From the NCBI GenBank assembly GCA_900313675.1, contig OMSO01000002.1:62001-126000 (forward strand): a stretch of 64,000 bases of DNA, given 5' to 3'. The notes beneath the pieces were generated by a model, which saw nothing but the letters and a program-made list of their open reading frames with translations, did not search any database and was not told the DNA's origin. Each line of letters begins with the position of its first letter. The first letter of the stretch is position 1. Positions 8,634 to 16,110 of this stretch are shown here, piece by piece. A program made the position numbers and the translations under genes. The DNA is from an uncultured Fibrobacter sp. GTDB taxonomy: Bacteria; Fibrobacterota; Fibrobacteria; Fibrobacterales; Fibrobacteraceae.

Positions 8634-8793
8634 TGGGTAGGGGATAGGGGTTAGGGGCTAGGATCTAGGGGTTAGGATCTAGGGGCTAGGGCTGCGGGTT
8701 TTAAACATCGTCATCCTCGCCCATTCGACAAGCTCAGGGCAGGCTCCGGCGAGGATCCGCTGGAGCGGAAAACTTTGCGGAGACGCCTCTAGA
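8634..8793. repeat. TAGGATC/TAGGGG repeat array plus ATCCTCGC hairpin element
   Basis: 8636-8690 holds several imperfect copies of a TAGGATCTAGGGGT unit. 8713-8756 is bounded by ATCCTCGC and GCGAGGAT, the same stem as at 1425-1444 but with a 28-nt loop containing CATTCGACAAGCTCAGGG. The block sits between rpsP and rimM. No gene seen. Confidence 0.75.
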
Positions 8794-8794
8794 C

Positions 8795-8825
8795 GAAAAA
8801 AGTCCTGCGCACGAGGCACAGGACT
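8795..8825 (-). terminator. Intrinsic terminator after rpsP
   Basis: Stem AGTCCTG (8801-8807) with CAGGACT (8819-8825), extended by inner pairs. On the minus strand it is followed by TTTTTT. It lies 17 nt past rpsP and may reduce transcription into rimM-trmD-rplS. Confidence 0.75.
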
Positions 8826-8841
8826 CCGCAAAAGGGTGCGA

Positions 8842-9273
8842 TTAGGCTTCGGCCGGGGCTTCAGCGGTAGCTTCGGCAGGAGCTTCGGCAGCGGCGGCTT
8901 CCTTGGCGGCCTTTTCAGCTTCGATCTTGGCGAGAGCCTTGGGACCGAGCTTGGCCTTCTTGGCCTTGTCGGCCTTAGGAGTGGCGACCTTGCCTTCGAT
9001 GGAACGGCCGGCGCGGAGCTCGTGGAAGAGTTCCATGATGCCCACCTTCTTCAGGAGGCTGCGGACGGTGTCAGAGGGCTGAGCGCCGGTCTGGAGCCAC
9101 TTGAGGACCTTTTCCTGCTCGAAACGGATTTCGGGCTTTTTCAGGTTGGGGTTGTAGAAACCCACCTGTTCGATAAAGCTGTCGTCGCGGGCCTTGCGGC
9201 TGTCGATGACCACGGCGCGGTAGATGGGGTTGTGACGCTTGCCAAAGCGAGCGAGACGGATAACAGTTGCCAT
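8842..9273 (-). CDS. rpsP: 30S ribosomal protein S16
   Basis: 143 residues, longer than the usual ~80-90. The first ~85 residues are typical S16 (MATVIRLARFGKRHNPIYR, GFYNPN, WLQTGAQPSDTVRSLL). The rest is a low-complexity Ala/Lys/Glu tail (KADKAKKAKLGPKALAKIEA, then repeats of AEAPAEA), likely disordered. It is the first gene of the operon and has a recognisable promoter at 9314-9342. Confidence 0.97.
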   Translation of the reverse strand: MATVIRLARFGKRHNPIYRAVVIDSRKARDDSFIEQVGFYNPNLKKPEIRFEQEKVLKWLQTGAQPSDTVRSLLKKVGIMELFHELRAGRSIEGKVATPKADKAKKAKLGPKALAKIEAEKAAKEAAAAEAPAEATAEAPAEA

Positions 9274-9313
9274 TTTAACCTCTTTTAGGGTTGATTGTTT
9301 CTTTTTGAGGCCA

Positions 9314-9342
9314 AATATAACAACAAAAAACTTGTGTGTAAA
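9314..9342 (-). promoter_or_regulatory. rpsP promoter (TTTACA-N17-TATATT)
   Basis: On the minus strand, -35 TTTACA (9337-9342) and -10 TATATT (9314-9319) are spaced exactly 17 nt. Predicted start near 9307 gives a ~34-nt leader with AGAGG before the rpsP ATG. The -35 overlaps the hairpin at 9338-9373. Confidence 0.65.
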
Positions 9343-9373
9343 GGACGGAATGTAAAATTTTTCCGTTCTTTAC
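9338..9373 (-). terminator. 13-bp hairpin upstream of rpsP, possible terminator of the upstream gene
   Basis: GTAAAGGACGGAA (9338-9350) pairs with TTCCGTTCTTTAC (9361-9373), with one G-U and a 10-nt loop. On the minus strand a T6 run follows 7 nt later. It could terminate the gene ending at 9466. It also covers the rpsP -35 box, so it may have a regulatory effect as DNA or RNA. Confidence 0.5.
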
Positions 9374-9465
9374 AGATAAACTAACATTGAGCTAGCGGGG
9401 CCGAAATGCCCTAAAAATGATGATTTTGACCGAAAATCGCCAATTTAAACACGAAGATGCCGTTT

Positions 9466-10083
9466 TTATGGTTCTATGGTGAGTAGATTTTCTATCCAGG
9501 CATCCCTTTTTTTTCGGAGGGCTTCCAGGGACTTTTCATCGGCGCGGCTTTCTTCGCAAGCGTTTACAAGCTGCCTGTAACTCAACAAAAGTGTCTTGGC
9601 TTTGGGATAGTCCGGTTCGAGATGCTTGAGAGCTTCCTCGATGGCCCGGTCAGAATATAGCCTGGAAATTCCCTCCAGGGAGTGCTCGATGTAGGCCTTC
9701 TTGTCCCCCTCTTTCAGGGCGTTTTCTGCTTCATCAAACTCCAAGGGACGAATCTGGTCTATCCACTTGGATTGCTCTACGTAAAGTTCGTCCCAGGCCT
9801 CTAGTCCGGCCTTTTGGTTGGCCAGAGTCAGCTGTTTTTCCAGTAAGGGCTTGTAGGACTGGACCTCTTGGTCCGACCCGGATTCCTTGAGAAAATCCCC
9901 CAAGTTTGAGAGATTTGTTTCGGTGGGGTCGTTGAGCAGGCATTCCTTGAGTACGGCCAGCTTGTCTTTTGGCGCCAGGTTCTTGTAGGCTTGGCCGCGG
10001 GCGTTGTTTGCCTTGACATGCGCCCAGAAAATGCGCACAAAGAGCAACACAAAAAGCAGGGTGACGATAAGAGTCCAATTCAT
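9466..10083 (-). CDS. Membrane-anchored helical hypothetical protein
   Basis: 205 residues, not recognised. A single N-terminal transmembrane segment (WTLIVTLLFVLLFVRIFWAHV) with few flanking charges would anchor it. The remaining ~180 residues are rich in charged helices that look TPR-like (AVLKECLLNDPTETNLSNLG, ALKEGDKKAYIEHSLEGI, LKHLEPDYPKAKTLLLSY). It probably sits in the inner membrane with a soluble helical domain. The start has no Shine-Dalgarno, and a perfect TATAAT lies 7 nt upstream, so its mRNA may be leaderless. It is flanked by independent units, so context gives no role. Confidence 0.7.
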   Translation of the reverse strand: MNWTLIVTLLFVLLFVRIFWAHVKANNARGQAYKNLAPKDKLAVLKECLLNDPTETNLSNLGDFLKESGSDQEVQSYKPLLEKQLTLANQKAGLEAWDELYVEQSKWIDQIRPLEFDEAENALKEGDKKAYIEHSLEGISRLYSDRAIEEALKHLEPDYPKAKTLLLSYRQLVNACEESRADEKSLEALRKKRDAWIENLLTIEP

Positions 10084-10090
10084 GGGGAAA

Positions 10091-10096
10091 ATTATA
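10091..10096 (-). promoter_or_regulatory. Consensus -10 box TATAAT, 7 nt before the start (leaderless-type)
   Basis: The minus strand reads TATAAT-TTTCCCC-ATG. The box is perfect and no Shine-Dalgarno can fit between the expected start site and the ATG. Confidence 0.6.
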
Positions 10097-10167
10097 GGAA
10101 ATAGGCTTGTTTTGGGTCACAGAAAAACGACAAAGGCCCTTATTTCCGTAATTTTTCAAAAAAGGTG

Positions 10168-10197
10168 CTGGCAGAATCCTTTTTTTGGGGTTATATT
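10168..10197 (+). promoter_or_regulatory. Putative promoter of the fibro-slime gene
   Basis: -10 TATATT at 10192-10197 with a weak -35 CTGGCA at 10168-10173 (18-nt spacer). The ~45-nt leader holds a small hairpin (ACCTAT/ATAGGT, 10215-10230) immediately before the GGTGGAG Shine-Dalgarno, which could affect access to it. Confidence 0.45.
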
Positions 10198-10244
10198 TAC
10201 CTAGGTCTAATTATACCTATGCATATAGGTGGAGATTGAGTTAT

Positions 10245-12818
10245 ATGAAAAAGTATTCCTGGTTAATGGCAGGTATGGTTCTGGCGGGAGTATCCCTTTC
10301 TTCTGCTGAAAAAATAGCCCAGTTGGACATTGTGGTCCGCGACTTTTCCGTGACCCACCCGGACTTCGAAAATTTCTCGGAAGAATATGCTGCAGGCCAT
10401 GGCGGAGATATCATGAACTATGGTAAGCCTGGTTATGATGCTGGTTGGTTTAATAATGAAGCCATGCATAGAAGTTGCGGAAATGGAACTTCGTTGAGTG
10501 GAGCCCAAATTGGTGCAAATGGCTTGCCAATGTCTATTAATGCCGCTCTCCCGGCTTACTTGCAGCAAACGAGCCCTGGCCCGGTGTTGGTTTATGGAGA
10601 CTGTAGTGAAACCGGAGGAAAGACGCGTGGTTATCACAACGCTACTGCTGAAGTGAATGGTGAAAAATGCCAAAAAGCAACCTGGGAAAACCCCGTTTAC
10701 TACACTCCAGGCATGGTGAATAGTCATCTCGCTTTTGATGCACCGGTAAATGGGGAATACGATATGTACGACGGTGTGCATATCCAGAAAGCTGCAGATC
10801 TCTGCGACAACACTCTTTTTGAAGGGTGGTATAGCGATATAAACGATGGACCTTACAAGAACTATCGAATCAACCGGACTCTAGACCTGCCTCAGGTGGC
10901 TGGAACCAACTACTATCAGGTGGATTACAACTACAACAATGGTGGTTACTCACCCTTGGATTCTGTAAATGCGGACCGGACCCGTTTTGGAAATGCCGCT
11001 TGTGTTCCTGAGGTTCAAGAAGCGAGCAACAAGGGATGCTTGCAGTATGGTCCCCAGTCCTTGTCAATTTTCTGCCCGCCTTATGGATACCAGTATGCTG
11101 ATAAACAAACGGACTTTAGTGGTGCTAACACCTATGCCCTTTGCACATCATGGCTTGACAATGGTGGCCCGAAGGTAGAAGGGGCTGCACAGGCCGCTGC
11201 TGACGCCAATGGCGTCCTTGGCTCCCAGCATCTCCGCAACTACGGCTTTACTATGATGGGTTATGCCAAGTTCAAGTATAAGCCCGAAAATCAGGTTCCT
11301 AACCACGAAGTCTTTGAATTCACTGGTGACGACGATATGTGGATTTTCGTGGATGGCGTGCTGGCTGTGGATTTGGGCGGCACCCATTTGGCTGCCCCTG
11401 GTCGTGTGGATGTAGAAGTTTTGGCCCAGAACAACCACGGTTGCCACGAGGGTGAACCATTGGCCGGCTATAGCAACTGCGTTGCCGGGTCTGCAACATG
11501 GCAGCCCAATACCTGGCACCACCTGCACTTCTTCTATGCCGACCGTCAGACCGACGGCTCCAACATGTTCATGCGAACCTCCCTTTCGGAACTGGCTCCT
11601 TCTAAGTATGGCCAGCCCACTGTGACCGACGTGATGGTGACCATCAAGGATGGTAAGACGGTGGCCAGCATGTTCTTGAACACGGCTTTGAACCAGGAAA
11701 CTCTAGATGCTATCAGGGCCAACGCCGCAGCCGCAGCTGCCTGTGCTGGTCAGAGCACTTGCAAGCTTGGCGCCGGTGGTGCTGTTCCTGTGATTATCGT
11801 GACTCGAAACAAGTATGATGCCAATGGTAATGTTATCGGACAAGATACCTTGGGCCTTGTGGTGACGGAAATGTCTGCTGGCGAAGACAAGGGCGCTGAT
11901 GGTGTGATGTATTCCTTCAGCGGCGTTCTGGTGGACAAGGACGGCAAGGTGGACGCCTCTGGCCTGAGAGGTGGTGACGGTATGGCGTTCAACTATATCG
12001 CAAGTTCGGAGGCCGAAAACTACACCGGTATCTGGAATGAATTGATGACCTTTAAGATTACCTCAGTGTCGGGCAAGAGTGTGGAAGGGTTCCCTGAAGA
12101 ATGGGCGAAGGCGACCTTCTCCGTGGATTACGAAGAAGTTTCGGTGCCTCAGGACAAGTCTATCAACCGTCCGGATTTTGCCCAGCAGTCCCAGAAACTG
12201 ACGGATATTGCCGGAGGCGACGACCTTTCTCCTTCGGCTACGGGTGAACTTCAGATGTATTCCATTCCGCTTGTAGCCGGTCAGGACCCCATGAATATGT
12301 CTCAGGCTGATATGTTAAAGTACGCTACTGCCGGTGCCGAAGGGACCTTCACCAAGACCGGTAAGGGCCTCCCGGACGGGCAGCCCCTGTGCTTCGCCGA
12401 AAATGGTGTGGAAAGCTGCGTGAGCTATGCATTCACCACGACCCAGCCTTTCCGTGTAAACGTTCGCGTGTTTGACCACATGGGTCACTTTGTGAACCAG
12501 TACAACCAGCAGATGACTGCCGAAGAATTCAAGGCTGCGCTAGGTCCTCAGGCTTCTCCGGGCAATGTTTGTGAAAGTCCCGATGGCCCGATTCCTGCAT
12601 ACGGTTCTGGTGCCATGCTGGTGGCTATGAAGTTGTACCCTGTTTCCCAGAAGGGACGCAAGCTTGCAACGGGCCCCTACATTTACCAGATTACCATTAT
12701 TCGTGAAGAAGCAACCCCCTGCTACATGAGCTTTGGCCAGACTCCGCAGCTCCTGGAACAGAATTACAGCCGCACTTCTGAAACCCATACCCGTGGTTAC
12801 CACAGGATCAAGAAGTAG
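10245..12818 (+). CDS. Fibro-slime domain protein (secreted)
   Basis: 857 residues from the ATG at 10245, preceded by GGTGGAG; the longer frame from 10185 lacks a Shine-Dalgarno. Signal peptide MKKYSWLMAGMVLAGVSLSSA. The fibro-slime domain (TIGR02148), about residues 20-460, includes FEFTGDDDMWIFVDGVLAVD, LGGTHLAAPGRV and NTWHHLHFFYADRQTDGSNM, which resembles the PA14-like carbohydrate-binding beta-sandwich. The C-terminal half (YDANGNVIGQDTLGLVV, FRVNVRVFDHMGHFVNQYNQ, TGPYIYQITI) looks like Ig/FlgD-type beta domains. In Fibrobacter such proteins are outer-membrane associated and linked to adhesion to plant cell wall. Adhesion is a family inference; the sequence itself supports only export and the domain type. 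Monocistronic, ending in a clear terminator. Confidence 0.9.
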   Translation: MKKYSWLMAGMVLAGVSLSSAEKIAQLDIVVRDFSVTHPDFENFSEEYAAGHGGDIMNYGKPGYDAGWFNNEAMHRSCGNGTSLSGAQIGANGLPMSINAALPAYLQQTSPGPVLVYGDCSETGGKTRGYHNATAEVNGEKCQKATWENPVYYTPGMVNSHLAFDAPVNGEYDMYDGVHIQKAADLCDNTLFEGWYSDINDGPYKNYRINRTLDLPQVAGTNYYQVDYNYNNGGYSPLDSVNADRTRFGNAACVPEVQEASNKGCLQYGPQSLSIFCPPYGYQYADKQTDFSGANTYALCTSWLDNGGPKVEGAAQAAADANGVLGSQHLRNYGFTMMGYAKFKYKPENQVPNHEVFEFTGDDDMWIFVDGVLAVDLGGTHLAAPGRVDVEVLAQNNHGCHEGEPLAGYSNCVAGSATWQPNTWHHLHFFYADRQTDGSNMFMRTSLSELAPSKYGQPTVTDVMVTIKDGKTVASMFLNTALNQETLDAIRANAAAAAACAGQSTCKLGAGGAVPVIIVTRNKYDANGNVIGQDTLGLVVTEMSAGEDKGADGVMYSFSGVLVDKDGKVDASGLRGGDGMAFNYIASSEAENYTGIWNELMTFKITSVSGKSVEGFPEEWAKATFSVDYEEVSVPQDKSINRPDFAQQSQKLTDIAGGDDLSPSATGELQMYSIPLVAGQDPMNMSQADMLKYATAGAEGTFTKTGKGLPDGQPLCFAENGVESCVSYAFTTTQPFRVNVRVFDHMGHFVNQYNQQMTAEEFKAALGPQASPGNVCESPDGPIPAYGSGAMLVAMKLYPVSQKGRKLATGPYIYQITIIREEATPCYMSFGQTPQLLEQNYSRTSETHTRGYHRIKK

Positions 12819-12861
12819 TCGGTCAAAAGACTTCGGAAACGGTTTCTTAATTAGACTCGAT

Positions 12862-12892
12862 GCCCTGGATGAAAGCCATCCAGGGCGTTTTT
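12862..12892 (+). terminator. Intrinsic terminator after the fibro-slime gene
   Basis: Perfect 9-bp stem GCCCTGGAT/ATCCAGGGC (12862-12870 with 12878-12886), 7-nt loop, then GTTTTT. Confidence 0.92.
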
Positions 12893-12996
12893 GATGTTGC
12901 CTACCTTATTTTGCCGGTTATGTACAAAAAAAAGAATTGCATTTCTTTTGGGGAATGTTATTTTTAGAGTATTCTTTTATACTAAAGAGGGTTCAG

Positions 12997-13584
12997 ATGA
13001 AATCCGATGTTTGTGAGCTTTCCGTCAATGCCACTGACCTTAAAACAATACTGAAAGAAACGGCCAAGTCCGCCGCCTATAGGGAACTGGACAAGAAGGA
13101 AACCTACCGCCTTCGTCTGTTGGCCGAAGAGCTGGTGGAAATGCTTCCGGCACTGCTTCGTTTTTCAGAAGGCAAGTTCTGGGTAGAAAGCGTAGGTAAG
13201 AGTTTTGAACTTCATGTGACCTTGCGCCCGAACCAACTCCTGACCGCGGAACGCCGTGAAAAGTTGTTGGATGTTTCGACATCCAAGACCAATGCCGCTG
13301 CCGTAGGTATTATGGCCAAAATTCGCCTGGCTGCTGAGTTTATGTTGGTTGATTACGAAAGAAGCGCCAGTATGTCCGAAACTTTCTATATCCCGGGGAC
13401 ACCCTCGGTGGTCAGTCTGGCTGACCCCCTGTGGACCCTCAATGCCTACCGTGAAGGCGCTAAGAAGGCCAAGGGCGAAACTTGGGACGAACTGGAAAAG
13501 TCCATCGTGGCAAACCTGGCCGATGACGTGGTAGTGGCCCTGCAGGGTGGACAAGTAGACATCGTGGTAAAAAAGGCCTTTTAG
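12997..13584 (+). CDS. Uncharacterised GHKL-like ATPase-fold protein
   Basis: 195 residues from ATG 12997 (AGAGGG upstream). YRLRLLAEELVEMLPALLRF resembles the N-box helix of histidine-kinase-like ATPases. SKTNAAAVGIMAKI, near residue 105, resembles a family pattern seen in proteins of other phyla in which NAAAxGxMxKI follows a VSTS motif. The usual N-box Asn is not evident, so ATP binding is uncertain. It sits 24 nt upstream of a PAS/HD-GYP gene and is probably co-transcribed, which suggests a partner-switch or anti-sigma-like module controlling or reading the HD-GYP protein. Confidence 0.55.
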   Translation: MKSDVCELSVNATDLKTILKETAKSAAYRELDKKETYRLRLLAEELVEMLPALLRFSEGKFWVESVGKSFELHVTLRPNQLLTAERREKLLDVSTSKTNAAAVGIMAKIRLAAEFMLVDYERSASMSETFYIPGTPSVVSLADPLWTLNAYREGAKKAKGETWDELEKSIVANLADDVVVALQGGQVDIVVKKAF

Positions 13585-13607
13585 CTTAAAGTAAGTCGGG
13601 TCTGGTT

Positions 13608-14912
13608 ATGGAAGGAAAAATTCATTCACAAATTAGTGACATCATCGTCAAGGACATGATGGAAGGGGTGATTGCCGTCAATTGCGAAGGTGTCATCAGC
13701 TATGTGAACAACGCCACAGAGATGATTCTCAAAAAAACAAGGGACCAGCTAGAAGGCAAGTCCGTGGTGTCCGCTTTCTTTGAGTCTGAACTCAATGACG
13801 AGTTCAACCAGACCATTATGGATGCTATTTATGACAAGGATGGCGCTGTACATGAAGGCCTTGTTCCATACTGTGCCAATGGAAAAATCATCCAATTGCA
13901 CATGATTGCCTCCATTCTTCGTGAAAATGGGAAGAAGGTTGGGGTCATTGTGGTGATTGGAGATGTGACGGAATTTGTAGAGCAGAGAGCCCGCGCCGCA
14001 GAACAGACCCAGCGGTTGCTGGACTCCGTAGTCCGGACTCTTTCTCAGGCTATCGATGAACGATCGTCCTATACGGCAAACCATACCCGTAATATGGTCC
14101 AGATTGCCGAAAGTTTTTTGGATTGGTTGGACAAGATGGACCATCCTTGGAAATTTGAGGAATCTCGTCGCCGCAGTTTTCTTATGAGTGTCTGGCTTCA
14201 TGATGTAGGTAAGCTTGCAGTGCCTCTAGAAATCATGGACAAGGAAAGCAAGCTGGGCGCCCAGATGAAGGTAATCGAGGACCGGTTTGTCAAGATTTCC
14301 CTGCTGGATGAAATTGCCGTATACCGCGGAGAAATTACCGCCGAAGAAAAGGAAGTCCGCAAGAAGGATCGGGATATTGCTTTGGACGAAATTCGTCGCA
14401 TCAATCGTGCAGAGTTTGTTCCCGATGAAAAACTGGAACTTCTGAAAAAAATTATGGTGGAAAAGTACCATGATGAAAGCGGCGAAGAAAAGCCTATTTT
14501 AACGGAAGAAGAAATTGAAAATCTTTCTATCCGAAAAGGAACATTGAATGACAGGGAGCGTGCCGTTATCCAGAGCCATGCGGTTGTGACCGGGAGAATC
14601 CTTGACCAAATTCAGTTCCCTAACGAATATTGTCACGTGCCGATATGGGCCTCTGAACATCATGAACTCTTAAGTGGACGGGGCTATCCGTACCATTTGA
14701 GCGGCGAACAGATTCCAAAAGAAGTTCGCCTCTTGACCATCTTGGATATTTTTGAAGCCCTGACGGCAAAGGACCGCCCCTACAAGAGGCCAATGCCTAT
14801 AGAAAAGGCATTTTCCATTTTGGAAAGCATGGTGAAAGCGGGTGACTTGGATGGGGAAATTCTAGGCCTGTTTAAGGAAAGTAAGGCCTGGGAAAAGGTT
14901 ACCCTAGGATAG
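13608..14912 (+). CDS. PAS and HD-GYP domain protein
   Basis: 434 residues. An N-terminal PAS domain (~12-125: MMEGVIAVNCEGVISYVNNA, GVIVVIGDVTEFVEQ) is followed by a helical linker and an HD-GYP domain. The metal-binding HD is in VWLHDVGKLAVP (~200), with a further His in NHTRNMVQ. The GYP signature reads HHELLSGRGYP (~350), and LDIFEALTAKDRPYK follows. HD-GYP enzymes hydrolyse cyclic di-GMP. The first position after HHE deviates (usual HHExxDGxGYP; here Ser for Asp). About 80-90 extra, highly charged residues lie between HD and GYP compared with typical domains. Cytoplasmic, no TM segments. The 3' end overlaps the convergent pseudouridine synthase gene by 14 nt. Confidence 0.85.
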   Translation: MEGKIHSQISDIIVKDMMEGVIAVNCEGVISYVNNATEMILKKTRDQLEGKSVVSAFFESELNDEFNQTIMDAIYDKDGAVHEGLVPYCANGKIIQLHMIASILRENGKKVGVIVVIGDVTEFVEQRARAAEQTQRLLDSVVRTLSQAIDERSSYTANHTRNMVQIAESFLDWLDKMDHPWKFEESRRRSFLMSVWLHDVGKLAVPLEIMDKESKLGAQMKVIEDRFVKISLLDEIAVYRGEITAEEKEVRKKDRDIALDEIRRINRAEFVPDEKLELLKKIMVEKYHDESGEEKPILTEEEIENLSIRKGTLNDRERAVIQSHAVVTGRILDQIQFPNEYCHVPIWASEHHELLSGRGYPYHLSGEQIPKEVRLLTILDIFEALTAKDRPYKRPMPIEKAFSILESMVKAGDLDGEILGLFKESKAWEKVTLG

Positions 14913-15453
14913 GGGTCGTGATTTGTCGCCACTGTCCGGGCTGTAAATCGCCAAGGGTGATATTCCCGATTTTTACACGGATTAACCGAAGTGTCGGAAA
15001 CCCGACGGCAGCGGTCATGTGCCGCACCTGACGGTTCTTGCCCTCGATAAGGGTCAGCTGCACCCAGCTGGTGGGAATGTTTGCCCGGAACCGCACTGGC
15101 GGGTTCCGGGGCCAGAGCCAGTCCGGCTCGGTGGCAATTTCGGCCTTGCAGGGCTTGGTACGGTATCCCTTGATGGAGACGCCCTTTTGTAGTTGCCTGA
15201 TGGCCTCCTCGGTAATTTGCCCGTCGACCTGGGCTAGGTAGGTCCGGGGGTGTTCGAATTCCGGATCTAGAAGTTTCTTGATGAGTTTGCCGTTGTCCGT
15301 CAAGAGCAGGGCCCCTTCGCTGTCATGGTCCAGCCTGCCAGCCGCATAAACACCGGCAGGGAACCCGAAGGTGTCCAGGGCGGGGTGGCCTGCTTCGGGA
15401 GTGAACTGGCTCAGCACTCCATAGGGCTTGTTGAAAAGGATAACGGTGGACAT
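14899..15453 (-). CDS. rluE: RluE-type 23S rRNA pseudouridine synthase
   Basis: 184 residues, the usual short RsuA/RluE length without an S4 domain. It starts STVILFNKPYGVLSQFT. The catalytic Asp is in AGRLDHDSEGALLLT, and EGKNRQVRHMTAAVGFPTLRLIRVKIG is intact. RluE modifies U2457 in E. coli 23S rRNA; the exact target here is inferred. Convergent with the HD-GYP gene with a 14-nt overlap. There is no Shine-Dalgarno and a TACATT box lies 8 nt upstream. Confidence 0.85.
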   Translation of the reverse strand: MSTVILFNKPYGVLSQFTPEAGHPALDTFGFPAGVYAAGRLDHDSEGALLLTDNGKLIKKLLDPEFEHPRTYLAQVDGQITEEAIRQLQKGVSIKGYRTKPCKAEIATEPDWLWPRNPPVRFRANIPTSWVQLTLIEGKNRQVRHMTAAVGFPTLRLIRVKIGNITLGDLQPGQWRQITTPILG

Positions 15454-15461
15454 TTGACAGA

Positions 15462-15467
15462 AATGTA
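15462..15467 (-). promoter_or_regulatory. -10 box TACATT, 8 nt before the start (leaderless-type)
   Basis: The minus strand reads TACATT-TCTGTCAA-ATG for the rluE-like gene. No Shine-Dalgarno is present. Confidence 0.45.
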
Positions 15468-15508
15468 GGTAAATTTATGGAACCTACACAAGCCTCGAAC
15501 CCCGAACC

Positions 15509-15606
15509 TCTTGCAACCTGCATCCCTAATACCTACAACCTGTAACCTACTACCTAACCCCTAGATCCTAGCCCCTAAATCCTAACCCCTAGATCCTAAC
15601 CCCTAA
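15509..15606. repeat. CCTAGATCC/CCCCTAA degenerate repeat array
   Basis: Runs of CCTAACCCCTAGATCC-type units (about five imperfect copies at 15547-15606), preceded by looser ACCTACAACCTGTAACCTAC units. It is the reverse complement of the family at 8636-8690. It ends 3 nt before the ATG at 15610, so no ordinary Shine-Dalgarno is available to that gene. Confidence 0.8.
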
Positions 15607-15609
15607 CCC

Positions 15610-16110
15610 ATGCTTGACTTTACCGGACTTCTAGATTACGCCTTTGCAGAACGCCTGTATGATTCGACCTACCATGGGCTGGAACATTGGCACCAGGTGG
15701 AGTTCAATGGGCTATTGCTCGCTTCCAAGACGGGGGCGGACATTACGGTGGTTCGGCTTTTTGCTCTGTTCCATGACTGCAGGCGAATGGACGATGCCTA
15801 CGACGGCGAACATGGCCCACGGGCGGTTGAATTTATAGACCGGTGCATCGCCGAAAAACGATTCGAGCTGGATGCAGAAAGGCTGGAAAAACTCCGCATG
15901 GCTTGCCGCCTCCATACCACGGAGCGGCAAACGGGAGATATTACCGTAGATACCTGCTTTGACGCAGACCGTCTGGACTTGGGCCGTGTAGGGATTTGCC
16001 CCATGGAAGAAAAGATGGCCACCGATGCCGGCAAAAAAATCGCCCGCAAGCTTGCTTTGCTGCAAGTCCCCGTTTTTCATCAGCGTGAATGGATACGTAG
16101 TCTAAGGTAA
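15610..16110 (+). CDS. HD-domain phosphohydrolase-like protein
   Basis: 166 residues. HGLEHWHQV (His ~17 and 20), FALFHDCRRMDD (the HD pair ~56) and DADRLDLGRVGI (~118) are the H..HD..D pattern of a metal-dependent phosphohydrolase. DGEHGPRAVEF supplies another His. The substrate is not evident; small HD proteins like this often act on nucleotides. It is translationally coupled to the following HAD phosphatase (TAATG), which supports a nucleotide or phosphate-ester role. The start follows a repeat array with no Shine-Dalgarno, so the start or its expression signal is unusual. Confidence 0.7.
   Translation: MLDFTGLLDYAFAERLYDSTYHGLEHWHQVEFNGLLLASKTGADITVVRLFALFHDCRRMDDAYDGEHGPRAVEFIDRCIAEKRFELDAERLEKLRMACRLHTTERQTGDITVDTCFDADRLDLGRVGICPMEEKMATDAGKKIARKLALLQVPVFHQREWIRSLR

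Noticed and set aside
15509-15606. CRISPR array
   Set aside because: Units are short, imperfect and contiguous, with no regular spacers and no cas genes in the window.
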